Source: Pterois miles
Lineage: Eukaryota; Chordata; Actinopteri; Perciformes; Scorpaenidae
DNA: 64,000 nt
Assembly (NCBI GenBank): GCA_947000775.1
Contig: CAMQGK010000637.1
Coordinates: 11,635,501-11,699,500, forward strand
Reading direction: 5' to 3'
The position numbers and the translations under genes are program-made. The notes under the pieces were generated by a model. That model saw only the letters and a list, made by a program, of their open reading frames with translations, made no database searches and had not been told where the DNA came from. This document shows positions 48,930-59,901 of this stretch, one piece after another (positions within the stretch are counted from its first letter, which is position 1; every line of letters begins with the position of its first letter).

Positions 48930-50090
48930 GTCAGTCACACGAGTTTGTAGGTCAGCACGTGATTTGTCAAACAATGTTTGCATCTGTATGGTACAGATGT
49001 GATGAATACTTGTGGATCATTTGTGCTTTAAGTTCACTGCAGTAGATATGTATGGTGGTTAAAATGTTATATATGTTTGAAGGGACTCTACTGAAGAATC
49101 AGAAATGCTTGTTAACAGTGTCAGCGACAGTCAGCGTCCTGTTGATCGCGCTTGTGGATGTGAGCAAACATCAGGAAAAACAGTGAGGCGACGCAGACAA
49201 GACTGAACGTGATTGACAGGCATCGCGTTGACGAACGTTAGCAACATTAGCCAGCTAAAACTACAGTGTCACTTTACAGTGTATTTCACATTCTTGGCCG
49301 TATTGTTAGCTTACCAAACAAAGGTCCCTCCATGGTCAAATGCCCGGCCGATGTTGATCCTAGTGTTAATGTTTCCTGCTTCAGCCTCCCGCCTGTGGTC
49401 AGAAGGCCTAGGGGAGACACCATAGTTTTGCTCTACTGATTGAGTTAATAACGTTGCTCACTCCAGAGTAAACCCCCGTTGCTTCAATCAGCAGCAGGGA
49501 AACGACACAGGAAACCTCTGTTGGTCTTGAGGAGCTGCAGCCTTTATTTCCGCACAAAATGCAACCTCGACTGTATATTCACTGATATTCTCAAAGCTAA
49601 ACTAACTCTCTTCAGCTCTACTGATCACTCGTTTCTCTGCTATTCGCTCTCTCTTGCTTCACTACTGACTTTACACTTAGACAACACTAGTTTTCCCCCC
49701 AACATCGGTCCCATTCCTTTTTTGCAAGATGGACTGTAACTGTTTTTTTTTGTGCTTCCTTGGAGATTGTGTTGGAGTCTGAGTTGTGGTGGGGGCTGCC
49801 ATTTCTAACCAATCATTAACTATCGTTAGCTATCCCTGTAGCTGTGCTGAAGAGAGTAGGCACATGTCTATGCGTATTACATCACATCCTCTGGGACACC
49901 GATACAAGACCTTCACATTAAAAGCAGCCTACAGGCTGATACAGGAAACACAAAGTCACAGAAGATCTCATTTTTAATTAAGGTTGCAACCTGCTCCCTC
50001 ATTTGCAATGAGACACATTTTATATGTGTGAAAAGTTATATACAGTCTCTTTAAAGCTTGAGGTATAAAGGTTATTTTTCATCACTGCAG
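48930..50090. other. farp1 intron 8: nothing recognised
   Basis: The frames at 49213-49425 and 49479-49739 show no domain, and no repeat copy was identified. Confidence 0.45.
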
Positions 50091-50186
50091 GGGCACACAA
50101 AGATTAACGCCTTCAACTGGTCTAAAGTGCGTAAACTGAGCTTCAAGAGGAAACGTTTCCTCATCAAGCTGAGACCAGATCTAAAT
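50091..50186 (+). CDS. farp1: farp1 exon 9: residues 257-288, FERM F3 lobe
   Basis: The acceptor is atcactgcag|gggcac and the donor aaat|gtaagt; 96 bases, phase 0 at both ends. GHTKINAFNWSKVRKLSFKR then KRFLIKLRPDLN is the F3 strand pair typical of the protein 4.1/FARP class (INxFxWxKIRKLSFKRKxFxIKL). Confidence 0.97.
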
Positions 50187-50272
50187 GTAAGTGATATCCC
50201 TTAATCACAATGTGTAAAATTTAAACCTATCAGTGTTTGGTGATGGAAGTTGTGCTTTTATTTGTCACCCAG

Positions 50273-50436
50273 AGTTCGTATCAGGACACTCTGGAGTTTC
50301 TGATGGGCAGCAGAGACTGCTGTAAAGTCTTCTGGAAGATCTGTGTCGAATACCACGCCTTCTTCCGCCTCTTTGAGGAACCCAAGCCCAAGCCCAGGCC
50401 TGTGCTCTTCACACGAGGCTCCTCCTTCAGATTCAG
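50273..50436 (+). CDS. farp1: farp1 exon 10: residues 289-343, end of F3 and start of FA
   Basis: The acceptor is tgtcacccag|agttcg and the donor attcag|gtgagt; the preceding intron is only 86 bases. It reads YQDTLEFLMGSRDCCKVFWK then ICVEYHAFFRLFEEPKPKP and RGSSFRF. The F3 C-terminal helix (CKxxWKxCVExHxFFRL) closes the FERM domain, and RGSSFRF.SGRT opens the FERM-adjacent region, a known regulatory segment in this class. Confidence 0.97.
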
Positions 50437-50477
50437 GTGAGTTTGCATCATAAAGCTGCTCTCTGACTCCCCATTCC

Positions 50478-51098
50478 TTAAAGCCTCAGTAGGCATAATG
50501 TTTTTAGCATCATTGGCCAAAAATTTCATAATAACCTTTCAGCATATTGTAATTCAAGTGCTCTAAGAGAAAACTAGACTTTTACACCTCCTCATGTCAC
50601 TGTTCAGGCTTTAAAAAAATGAACCCCTGACAAGAGACTTTGGTCAATCACAGGTCATGTCAGAGAGAGAGCGTTCCTATTGGCTGTGCTCCGGCTGGTG
50701 GGCGGTGCTTGGTATTTCTTCACCTGATCTCAACATGGCTGCTGTGTCACAAACTTTCTCATTTTACAGCTAAACAGTAACTACAAGATGTTTCTGTAAA
50801 CATCTGAGGAGAGAAATAGGCATTACAGTAACAGAATATTGATTCATATTTGATCAGCGCTGCCTAGTTTGACCGTTTGATCAGAGTTTGTGAGTGATTG
50901 ACAGCTGCTCAGAGAAGGCAGGCTCCAGCTCGGCTCTGATTGGTTGTTTTCGTCCGCTCTGTGAAATCTTGCAGATGTCATTAGGAGCACCAGAGGACAC
51001 AGAAGAATAGGATTTTTTTTTACAGATTACCTGTCTCATGCACTACTGTCAGGATACAGAGAGCGTTTTTGCTCCATCTCTTCCCACTGCAGCTTTAA
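50478..51098 (-). mobile_element. Repeat family A, copy 5, nearly filling farp1 intron 10
   Basis: A full-length reverse copy from ttaaagcctcagtaggc to cccactgcagctttaa. It takes up 621 of the 715 bases of the intron between exons 10 and 11, leaving 41 bases on the left and 53 on the right, and carries no ORF of note. Confidence 0.88.
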
Positions 51099-51151
51099 CA
51101 GTCTACTACAAGAATAGCTCATTATCGTCTCCCCTGTGCTTGTCTCTGCAG

Positions 51152-51220
51152 CGGTCGCACACAGAAGCAGGTGATTGATTACGTGAGGGAGTCTGAGTTT
51201 AAAAAGATCCCATTTGAAAG
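51152..51220 (+). CDS. farp1: farp1 exon 11: residues 343-366, FA region
   Basis: The acceptor is tctctgcag|cggtcg and the donor gaaag|gtaaaa; 69 bases, phase 2 at both ends. SGRTQKQVIDYVRESEFKKI then PFER is the FA core (SGRTQ+Q..DY....KK..FER) that follows FERM in FARP1, FARP2 and FRMD7. Confidence 0.95.
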
Positions 51221-51309
51221 GTAAAATCTGCAGACATTTGTGACACATTTTGGTCTAGACGAGGGCACTCAGAGTGTATAACTCTAACCTTAAACGTCCT
51301 CTCTGCCAG

Positions 51310-51385
51310 GAAACACAGTCGGGTCCAACACAACATCCGTCTGTCCCCTTTGCCTTCTCCACGCCACCATGAAGTGCCAACAGAA
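51310..51385 (+). CDS. farp1: farp1 exon 12: residues 366-391, end of FA and start of linker
   Basis: The acceptor is ctctgccag|gaaac and the donor cagaa|gtgagt; 76 bases, phase 2 in and phase 0 out. It reads RKHSRVQHNIRLSPLPSPRH then HEVPTE. The RKHS motif is a conserved basic/phospho-site-like end of FA. The exon exits in phase 0, so the next exon must begin on a codon boundary, as the exon at 53390 does. Confidence 0.93.
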
Positions 51386-51509
51386 GTGAGTGTCTCTGTT
51401 TTTTAGTGCAACTTTTCTTACCAAAAATCATCAAGTTTATAAGTATGATACAATTCGCATTGTTCAATACATTACACTGATAATTTTTGTAATTCCTGGT
51501 AACATTATT

Positions 51510-52455
51510 TAGAGCTGGGATGATACACCTATCTCCTGATTGCATACTATCACAATACTTGGGTGCTGATTCAATATGTATTACAATTTAACAAGTATTA
51601 CGATTTGATATTACAATTTATTGCAATTTTTGTTAACTTTTTTTTAACATTAGACCATGAGAAAAAGTTAAATAAAACACTTCTAAGAACTTTTACTTTG
51701 GAAAACATCTTAATTAATGCATTAAAATGTTTGATTTTCAGCATGTATGTAGTCATATGTCCTGAAGTCAATTATATCAGTCATTGTCAATGTCTGTCAA
51801 TATTTATTACCAGCAACCCAAAAATCAAAGACATTTCCCTCACAAATTAGTGCTGTTTTCTTTTTGATTTATAATGCACATGGAACATGTTTTATAGTTC
51901 TGGTGAATATTATCCAGTGAATCTTATTTCCATATATGTATTTTGTATATACAGTTCCCTTTGTTAACACCTTATTTTGAAAACCAGATGCAGTCCTGTG
52001 TGTATACTTCCGCTAATTTTGCCAAATCTGTCGCTAGCTCTCCTGTCAGCTCCATCTGGGCTGTCTGAATGCATTTAACATAAATGTCAGTATATGGGTG
52101 CTCTACAGTTGTAGCGTTGGCTGATTTAACCAGAGATGAGAGTGACGGCTGGCGTGACTGCACGTTACCACAATACAATAACCTTTCCTGTCCATGACAG
52201 AGTTAACATGCAGCTTTAGCAGCTTTTAGATGTTTAGCTCTGCTTTTCCTGAAACCCAAAGTGTTTCCATACTTATTGTATGTATTGTGTTTATCAATTT
52301 GGATTTAAAATGTGTTATGTCTGCCAGTTTCTACTCTCTAGGGCCAGCTACTGTGTGTTTAGGGGGCAGATATGATGTCACATTACTCAGACTATAACAA
52401 TAAAAGTGGTAACTTCCTTCTACCTCCGCAAAGACTCAAATGAAGCCAATTCCAA
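51510..52455 (+). mobile_element. Repeat family C, copy 2
   Basis: It starts 'gagctgggatgatacacctatctcctgatt' and ends after 'acattactcagactataacaataaaagtgg..ctccgcaaagactcaaatga'. It is the uninterrupted relative of 17212-17995 and lies inside farp1 intron 12. Confidence 0.7.
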
Positions 52456-52819
52456 CCCGGGCCCTTTTGTTGCATGCCATCCACTCTCTCATTCTCCTGC
52501 CTTACTAGTCTAAGGCAAGCAGAAATGACAAAAAAAAAAAAAAAATCTACTTTTTTTATTGAGAAGTGTCTTAATGTGAGGCTGGATCAGGTCTTGGCAG
52601 TGTGTGCTGCAGGATGGTGCCTGAGCCTACTAAGGTGCACAAGGAAACATGTTAAACTTCCCAATTGAGCCCCATTCAGAGCTGGCTTCATACTTCTGGT
52701 CACCTCTGGTTGCTGCACCTTTGGTCCTTGGACCCCAGTATAGCTACTTGCAGATCTAGTCAGCTAGGAGTCTTCTTCCCCGCCGTTTTATTGGCACATT
52801 ACCACAACTCAGGCTAAAC

Positions 52820-53299
52820 TTAAAGGAATAGTGTGTAACATTTCGGGGGATCTATCAGCAGAAATTGAATATAATATTCATAACTATGTTTTCATCAGCG
52901 TATAATCACCTGAAACAAATAATCACTCTGTTTTCGTTAGCTTAGAATGAGTTTCTTATATCTGCATAGGGAGTAAGTCTTCATAGAGTCAACTATGTTT
53001 CTAGGAGCCCAGAATGGACAAACCAAACACTGGCACTAGAGAGAGATTTTCACATTTTTATGTTACCTGAAGACCACCGTAGTTCTCCAACATGCTTGTG
53101 AAACTGCAGTAACATGAGCTGCATAGTGCAAAACCGTGGTACCGCCAGCCCAAGTAGTGTCATTATGGTATGAATGGCTTCTGCACTCGGCGGCTCACGT
53201 TACCGTTGTCTTGGAAAGGGGAGAGTGAGTATAGCGGTACTCAGTTATTTGCAATCTACTACCACACCACTCGCCAAATCCTACACACTGCCCCTTTAA
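52820..53299 (+). mobile_element. Repeat family D, copy 2 (intact ends)
   Basis: The inverted ends are ttaaaggaatagtgtgta and tacacactgcccctttaa, about 480 bases apart. The interior matches 48222-48597. It stops 90 bases before the long farp1 exon. Confidence 0.8.
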
Positions 53300-53389
53300 T
53301 TCCAAACACAGTTAGTATTATTAATCAAATTAAACATAATCATGTATAAAATACTCTTGAAATGTTTAAATTGTCTCTCTCTCTGTCAG

Positions 53390-54562
53390 AGTGGTGCTCC
53401 CGGGGACAGAGTAGACTCCCCTTCTCGGCGACATTGGAAAGAGTCGGTGTTGGTGAGTGCAGAAGACCCCTCGGCCTCGAGGACAAGGGCGAGCCCGTCT
53501 CACCAGAGAAACGGCCACGAGGACAGAACGGGGTCTGTGTCCAGGACTGAGGAGACGAGAGGCTCGGCGCGACAGACCCAACCAGAACATCTGCGTACAG
53601 GTCCAGCATCTCGGGCTGCTAAAGGCAGCAGCTCTTCCATCCCCTTCACTGATTGCAGTGATGTAGATAATGAATATAACCAGGCTATAAGGTTCAATCA
53701 CAGTTTTAGGGAGCAGCCCGTTCCCCGCCGTGGGTCTGGCTCTGGGAGCGTAAACGGGGCTCTGCAGGAGCAGTTTCTTGCTAGGATGCGCTACAGGGAG
53801 TCCCCTTCCTCTTCTAAACAATCGCTCAACATGAGCCATGAGTTGGACGAGTCTCCCAAGCAGGCATATCAAAAGGCTGACCAAAGTCCTGCTATGGCGA
53901 ACCTTATTGCCCATAATAGAGAGAGGCATAACAGCAGCCCGCCCACAGCCCAACATATGGGTTCAAGGAGTGTCGTCATCAGTCCCACCACGGACAACCA
54001 TCAGTCAGCCTCCCTCGGTTATGCTGAACAGAACGGCTTCAGCTCTGCTCCCCCTCACTTCGAGGAGGGCAGATACTCCTCCGTCCCGAGCCGCTCTTCT
54101 CGCTCACAAAAGCTCCACAAAGTGCGTCACCACTATGAGACAGACTCAAACCAGGGTGCGTCCTACCCAGGGCAAGAGTCACGTCCTGTCCTGTCTCGGG
54201 CTGAGCGCATGGCTGCTCTTGAGCGCCGCATGGTGGCCAATGGCCTCTCAGTAGGGGGAAGGTCCAGGGCCGGGCCAGGGCTGAAACGCTTAAGGCAGAC
54301 TGGTGCCACACATGTGGGACCGGTTCACTTGAACGACTGTTCCACTACCAGTGGTTCAGAGTCCAGCGAGTCTGAAGTGGAGACTAACAGGGGGAACTGC
54401 AGCAGCCCCCTGACTGTTGGTAATCTCGCGGAGGCTAACTCCACGTCCCCTATACCCAGGAACAAGTTTTCCTTTGGCAGCCTCCAGCTGGATGAGGAGG
54501 CAGATGAGGATGGATGCCACACCTACAGCGATGAGGAGGGTGGACAGATTTTCAGCTGTTAG
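53390..54562 (+). CDS. farp1: farp1 exon 13, long form: alternative terminal exon encoding a FERM-only isoform (residues 392-781)
   Basis: The acceptor ctctctctgtcag|agtgg follows a strong pyrimidine tract. The phase-0 entry matches the preceding exon exactly. The frame stays open for 390 codons to a TAG at 54560, in DNA clearly richer in GC than its flanks. The tail is Ser/Arg-rich, with a basic patch SRAERMAALERRMVANGL near residues 660-677, a STTSGSESSESEVE stretch near 709-722 and an acidic end ...DEEADEDGCHTYSDEEGG.IFSC. It has no DH or PH domain. Read through, it gives a 781-residue FERM-FA protein like FRMD7 in layout. A shorter exon form with an internal donor probably serves the full-length RhoGEF isoform. 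I am confident it is coding and less sure how isoforms are divided. Confidence 0.82.
   Translation, partial: SGAPGDRVDSPSRRHWKESVLVSAEDPSASRTRASPSHQRNGHEDRTGSVSRTEETRGSARQTQPEHLRTGPASRAAKGSSSSIPFTDCSDVDNEYNQAIRFNHSFREQPVPRRGSGSGSVNGALQEQFLARMRYRESPSSSKQSLNMSHELDESPKQAYQKADQSPAMANLIAHNRERHNSSPPTAQHMGSRSVVISPTTDNHQSASLGYAEQNGFSSAPPHFEEGRYSSVPSRSSRSQKLHKVRHHYETDSNQGASYPGQESRPVLSRAERMAALERRMVANGLSVGGRSRAGPGLKRLRQTGATHVGPVHLNDCSTTSGSESSESEVETNRGNCSSPLTVGNLAEANSTSPIPRNKFSFGSLQLDEEADEDGCHTYSDEEGGQIFSC
53453..53458 (+). other. farp1: Strong internal 5' splice-site match (phase 0) in exon 13
   Basis: tgttg|gtgagtgc is the best donor consensus inside the exon. It would leave a 63-base exon in phase 0. 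Joined to 61094 it shifts frame and meets a TGA in the exon at 63021, so it cannot by itself give the RhoGEF protein. Confidence 0.5.
53601..53606 (+). other. farp1: Candidate internal 5' splice site (phase 1) for the full-length isoform
   Basis: gtacag|gtccag ends a 211-base exon after one base of a Gly codon, exactly the phase the exon at 61094 needs (G + gc). The join reads ...LRTG|VVPNSPHLS, and human FARP1, as I recall it, has a TG close to SPHLS at the matching place. The intronic side (+3 to +5) is weak. Another phase-1 choice is ttg|gtaatc at 54420. Confidence 0.4.
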
Positions 54563-54914
54563 CGCACAGACCGCTTCAAACCATCTTCACAGGAGAGTTT
54601 AAAGGGTTTAGTTTGGGTCCAGATCGTGTATGAAAAGCAGGGTTCAGTGGGTGACAGATTACTTCTGTCAGAGGATGACTCAAATCTCCACACTCCATGT
54701 TCACAGCAGTCTTCTTAAGCACAGCGGCACCTACTAGTAACTTCCTGAGCCCAGCATCAGCCTCTGGTTCAAGGGTGGCCCTCCCCTTTGCGATATTTCA
54801 TGAAGGAAGAAATCTGTTCAGGGTTTTTTTGTTTGCATGGAGGAAGTTCAGTTCTTTAACTGTGTTAACACGTCAGTGCCATGTTAGGATTTAACACTGA
54901 ACAGCTACTAATTA

Positions 54915-54920
54915 AATAAA
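54915..54920 (+). terminator. farp1: Poly(A) signal AATAAA after the long exon
   Basis: ATTAAA and AATAAA overlap at 54911-54920, about 350 bases after the TAG. This position suits cleavage of a short farp1 transcript within intron 13. Confidence 0.5.
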
Positions 54921-57405
54921 CCTGCAGAGACTACAGAGAAGTTTTAAACTTGAGATTAATCAAAAGACACTTTCTTGTTACAGCTGCACTTTTTCTCACT
55001 TATTTTGCATTCATTGGTCATTTCGAACAAAGTGTGAGTCGTTCACTGTCTATGTCTCAGATGCCTTATGACTCTCCGTAGAGAAACACGCGTATCATTT
55101 CATTATTGTCTGCAGACTGTTTTCTATTAGATTGATTAAGTTGGTTAAATAGTGCACAGCTTTCTATGTTATACACTTTTTTTCTCGTTATACATCTATT
55201 GTGGAGTCCTAAAAGACCCATGGATGTATAATTGTGGCAGTAATTGTTAACTTTGTAGACATTTATTGGGAATAATCCTGTTGTCTTGTTTGATTTATTG
55301 ATGCTGCATCTGGTTTGTGATTGTTGCGAGAGCAAGAAGTTCTGCCTGAAGTGTTTGGTGTCAGAGTGGAAACTAACTAACGTGCTGCAAATACCGATTT
55401 GAACATCTGATGGTATTCAGTATTGTTTATGTTTACTGCACCTCCTGCTCTTTACTGTCTTGAAACAGAACCATTATGTTTTATTAACAGAGGTGGCAGA
55501 AATCAGTAGGAAATATAACAGAAGGAACTATGAGCTCACAGTATTTTCTATGGATATTGTGTAATAGTGTTAGAAAGAGCAGCAGTGGCTTGGTCAGACT
55601 GAGGGGAAGGTAAATGTCTGTTGCAGTGGTAGTTTAGCCACTCCACACCAGTTTATGGCTCTTATTCTCACTATTCACATCCTCCTCTGCGCTTGACTTG
55701 ACACTTGACTCCTGCTCGAGTGTCTCTGGCAGTAATCAAGCTCCGAAGGCTATCGCGTCCAGTAGATCTAAAGATTGCAAAGTTCTCAATCTTCTTAACA
55801 AAATGCCACTGCACTTTATTATTTTGGTCACTTTCCCAGATTTCTTTTGCACATCTGCCCTTGTGTTTATTTGCTTTGTTTGAGAAAGTGATGATCTTTT
55901 TGTCACATTTCTATTCTGTCTTTTATTTCTTTGTCCAGTGTAAGCTCTTGTCTGTCAGCATGAGACTGTCGTTATCTTTTCTGTTTTTGTGTTTGTTTGT
56001 TTTTATTTCCCAGCTGCATGTAAACCTGTTTTGTCACTCACTACGGTCTGTGTGGTGGAAAGAATCCGGGTTGCCTTCTCTGCAACGATCCAGCTAACAT
56101 CTAATTATTCCAGAGCAGATAGGATGTCAGGCTGAGGATGACAGGATCTTGGGAATATGAAGGGAAATAGAAGCAGGTTGTAGTAACAGTGGATGTGGGT
56201 ACTGTATGTGTGAAAGGCAGTTTAAGGGCAGCACCTCAAAGCAGCGAGTCTCTCGGCTCATCCATCACTGTCGACGGCTTCTGCTTTTGTGCTCCCAGAT
56301 GTTTTCAGCATTGACGTCAAGCAGCATGGTGAGGTTTTTATTTTGTATGTGTCTGGATCGACTGTGCTCTATTAACCTTTTAAATGACAGATGTGTTTTG
56401 GATGAATTGATATTTCAACATTATTAATTACTCATTACCAATTCTTCAAACCATTGCGATCAAATTTTATAAGACGTCATCTATAAGTTGTGAGAAATTT
56501 GTACGTAAATGAGCATTCTTGACCAATTTTACTGCCATTTCCGCATCGGCTTATATTATCTTGAATAGGTACACCAGCCATGTCGAAGAGATATATGTTT
56601 GCATTTAGGCAGAGTTAACAGGCTATCTTTTTTTTCCTCTCATCAGTAAATCAAACAATGTACACTAGCCTTTCATATTCAATTGCATCTTATAAGTAGG
56701 CGGCAATTATCAAAACAATACAAACATTCAGACTCCCTTGTGTGAGTTAATGGTGTACGCCAGATATAAATGTTAAATAAAAGACTCGGGAAGAAATTCT
56801 GCAAAATGATTTGGCGGTCCTAATAAAATCTCCTGTGACCCACTTGTGGGTCCCAACCCAGTATTTGGGAATGACTGATCTATCCAATAACAGGCTAGAG
56901 AGTAGAGAGAGATGAGTCACTCTCTCAGGACTGCTTTTCCTTTTCATCCATTTCATGTTACAGAGGCAGAGCACAGTAAATTATTATTTTTACATGTGTT
57001 CTTTGGTGGATTATGTGTTTGCCGGATTACAAGAGATGTTTCGACAGATTCAGAAAAGATGGTAAATCTAATTTTATCGGTACATTTGATCAGAAATCAG
57101 AGCCGCACTGTTATTTTTTTATTTTTTATTGTTTTTTTTAAGGGAGTTCTGCTGATACAGACATCAGCTCAGAGCAGGACTGTGCAGCCGCTGAGCGTTT
57201 CATGACCTGCTTTAATCTTCATTTAAAATGAGTTTGTTGACTCTATCCTTCTGGTTATTATTACAGCAGCAAAGTCACAACCGCCTGCTTCTGCAGGATC
57301 CCAGTCCTAATGCCGTCCTCTAAAGCAGAGTGCTGCACACAACGCATAGCCCCACGGTCGCACGTTGACGCAGCTCACAGCTCATATTAAAACACTGGTA
57401 TTCTT
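54921..57405. other. farp1 intron 13, first part: no further exon established
   Basis: Candidate 3' UTR continuation, then unassigned sequence. A possible 30-base microexon at 56299-56328 (good acceptor ttttgtgctcccag, donor catg|gtgagg) is noted, but it does not solve the phase problem and is unproven. Confidence 0.4.
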
Positions 57406-57965
57406 AATCGATACTAATAAAACACTATTGTACTGTTTTTAATGTCAGGATATTGCGATACCTTTCTTGTATTGGCATTTCGCGCAACACTACTGTCTAC
57501 AGGCAAGAACCTGGCGATACGCTACATATCATGATACAGGGGTTACAATTCAATATATTGCAATACAGACAGCAGGGCGACATATTGCATTTTCTTAATC
57601 AGCACCACCATATATATAAAATCTGAGTTATTTTAGTTGTTTTATGTTTAGAGTTAATTTTTTTAACTTTAGAAGAACAGTGGGATCTACGTTTGCGTTT
57701 ATGACAGTTCTTGTAACATCCAACATCATAGCACTACTTTGAGAGGGCTCATACACTGAGAGGACGCATATCTCTGCACATGAAATAAGTATCGACCGAG
57801 TAAATCTTTGCATGAAATCAAAAATTTAGCATTTTTGAGAATCGCTTCAGTATTGCAAAACATATCGCGATATTCAATATTTTTGTTATTTGATTCAGTT
57901 TTGTTCCAATTTCAGTTTGATTTTCTTCAATTAATTTATTAATTTATTTTTTTTACACCCCTATC
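57406..57965. repeat. Putative repeat family M
   Basis: It contains 'gatattgcgatacctttcttgtattggcat', 'caggggttacaattcaatatattgcaatac' and the edge 'tttacacccctatcc'. It looks like the common fish 'ATTGCGATA' element. Only one substantial copy is present. Confidence 0.4.
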
Positions 57966-58278
57966 CAGTAGTGGCAGAAAATAATTATGAGAAAGCAAAA
58001 ATGTTTTGAAATGCTGTCATGTTCGTGTGGAATATATGAAAAACGGGAAACGACATAGCCTGCAGTGTGCAGGAATTTAGTTCAAACTTCCCTGTGCATG
58101 GGCTTCCTGATTATCAATGCAAAACTTTCAAAGCTGCTTGACATTGATCACTACAGCACTATGAAAGAGGACATGTGTTTATCTGAGGAAGTTACTGGAT
58201 CACTGCAGTGTGAGGAAACCTTTTCTGTTGCACAAAGCTCTCCCGTACACCTGGCATAACAAGTCAGTTGGTCCAAAG

Positions 58279-58592
58279 GAGGGCTGCAACTAACGATTAT
58301 TTTCATTGTTGATTAATCTGTTGATTATTTTCTTGATTACTTGATTAGTTGTTTGGTCTATAAAATGTCGGAAAATTGTGAAAAAACATCCATCAGTGTT
58401 CAGAGGGTTATTAAGTCCAAGATGATGTCCTCAAATGTCTTGTTTTATCCACAAGATATTCAGTTCACTGTCATAGAGGAGTAAAGAAACCAGGAAATAT
58501 TCACATTTAAAGAATTTTGAGAAGAAATTACTCAAACAAATTAATGCAATAGTTGACAGCAAACCGATTAATTGTTGCCGCTCTAGTCCAAA
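58279..58592 (+). mobile_element. Repeat family G, copy 2 (complete)
   Basis: It starts gagggctgcaactaacgatt and ends gattaattgttgccgctctag, which are imperfect inverted ends. The interior 'gttgtttggtctataaaatgtcgg' and 'aaatgtcttgttttatcc' match copies at 42106, 59902 and 61560/62550. Confidence 0.8.
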
Positions 58593-59901
58593 CCATCAAA
58601 TGCATTGGTTTCGGCTCAAAGTTCCAGGTCTGTGGGTGAGTCTTGTGTGTTTTCAACCATTGGTGTCCTCGAGGGTGTTTTTCCAATGCATGCTGTTCTG
58701 CTGTCTGCTCTCTGCATGTACTGAATGTTCTGTAATATACAGCTCAGGCTCTCAGTCACTTCACTGTCACATTTCCTAATTTAGTATAACAGACTGGAGA
58801 CTATGATGTTAAAGCAGATTTTAAGTCTAGGAAATCATGCGGTACGATTAGGGACAGAATATTAAAACGGCGTATTACTGTACAGTATATTTAGAGCTCA
58901 CTGTGTCACTATTACAAGTAAATTGATGTAAAAGTAGACCTGTGTTCATGGACTGAATTATGCATGTGTCCTCAACAGCAACTGACTTTTTCAGTACAGC
59001 AATAACAAATCATGAAAGTGTCACAAGGCTGTTTATTTTAACAAACAAAGATCTGTTTCATAGAGGTCGGCATGAATTATCGCTTATCTTTCACTACACT
59101 TCAGTCTCTTGTTCACTCACTCAGTGTCTCTCTAGATGCTCAGCTGGCTTTGACCCTTTTTATGCTGCTTTTCTCAAGATTTATATTTATATTCATTTAA
59201 AATGTATTTTATGTTCTTTTAGAGGCAATAAAGATGAGCTTCATGACGTGAGGTTTTTCTGAATCTTCTTTCTGGGACCCCAGTTTGTTAGGGTTTGGTG
59301 CTCGTTGTAGATACTCCTCTTCATTCTCCCTGTAGTTTTGTAGTGTTGCTTGGTGGATGTCTGTGTTATTGCTGTAGTTTCTTTCTCATCTGTAGCAATC
59401 ATGTAGATGTGCGCTGTGGTTTCCACTCCTTCCCTCCTCATAGTAAATCCTCCCCAGAGTTGTGCTGGTGGGTGCGTTGAGCTGGTTTGTGTGCTTGTAA
59501 TCACTGTTGTGTTTGTGTCGACACACCAGAGGACAGCAGGGAGAGGTGGGCAAGTCACAGCCAAAACATAGTAAGTAAGCTCAGTGAACATCGTCAGCAT
59601 AGATGACACTTAGCAAGCTATTCCTCTTGGTCGTCCTGCAGCATCAGCTCGCCTATTGATTGACGTTGCACAGAGATGTCTGGACTGTAGAGTGAGTCAT
59701 CTCACTTTCAGCAGGCAGAGTTTTCTTGTGTGGCAAAAGAAGACTCTGATCCTGCATCAAACCGTGTTTTGTAAATACTTCAGATAGCCTGCATAGTCTC
59801 CCAAGGAGTCATGTTTGCCATGTTGGTTTATGAATTGAATGCTGGAAAGTTTGATTCTTATCAAATGTCACCAGAAACCCAGAATCTGACTTTGACTTTA
59901 C
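58593..59901. other. farp1 intron 13 stretch: nothing recognised
   Basis: The frames at 58960-59262 (+) and 59241-59609 (-) show no domain. No repeat landmark was found. Confidence 0.45.

Noticed and set aside
53453..53458. The strong GTGAGT as the normal donor for the RhoGEF isoform
   Set aside because: It leaves phase 0, while the next known exon at 61094 needs phase 1; the join frameshifts and stops in the exon at 63021.
53366..53956. Minus-strand 196-codon open frame opposite the long exon
   Set aside because: It is a shadow of the GC-rich coding strand; no recognisable protein features and the sense frame is twice as long and spliced in phase.
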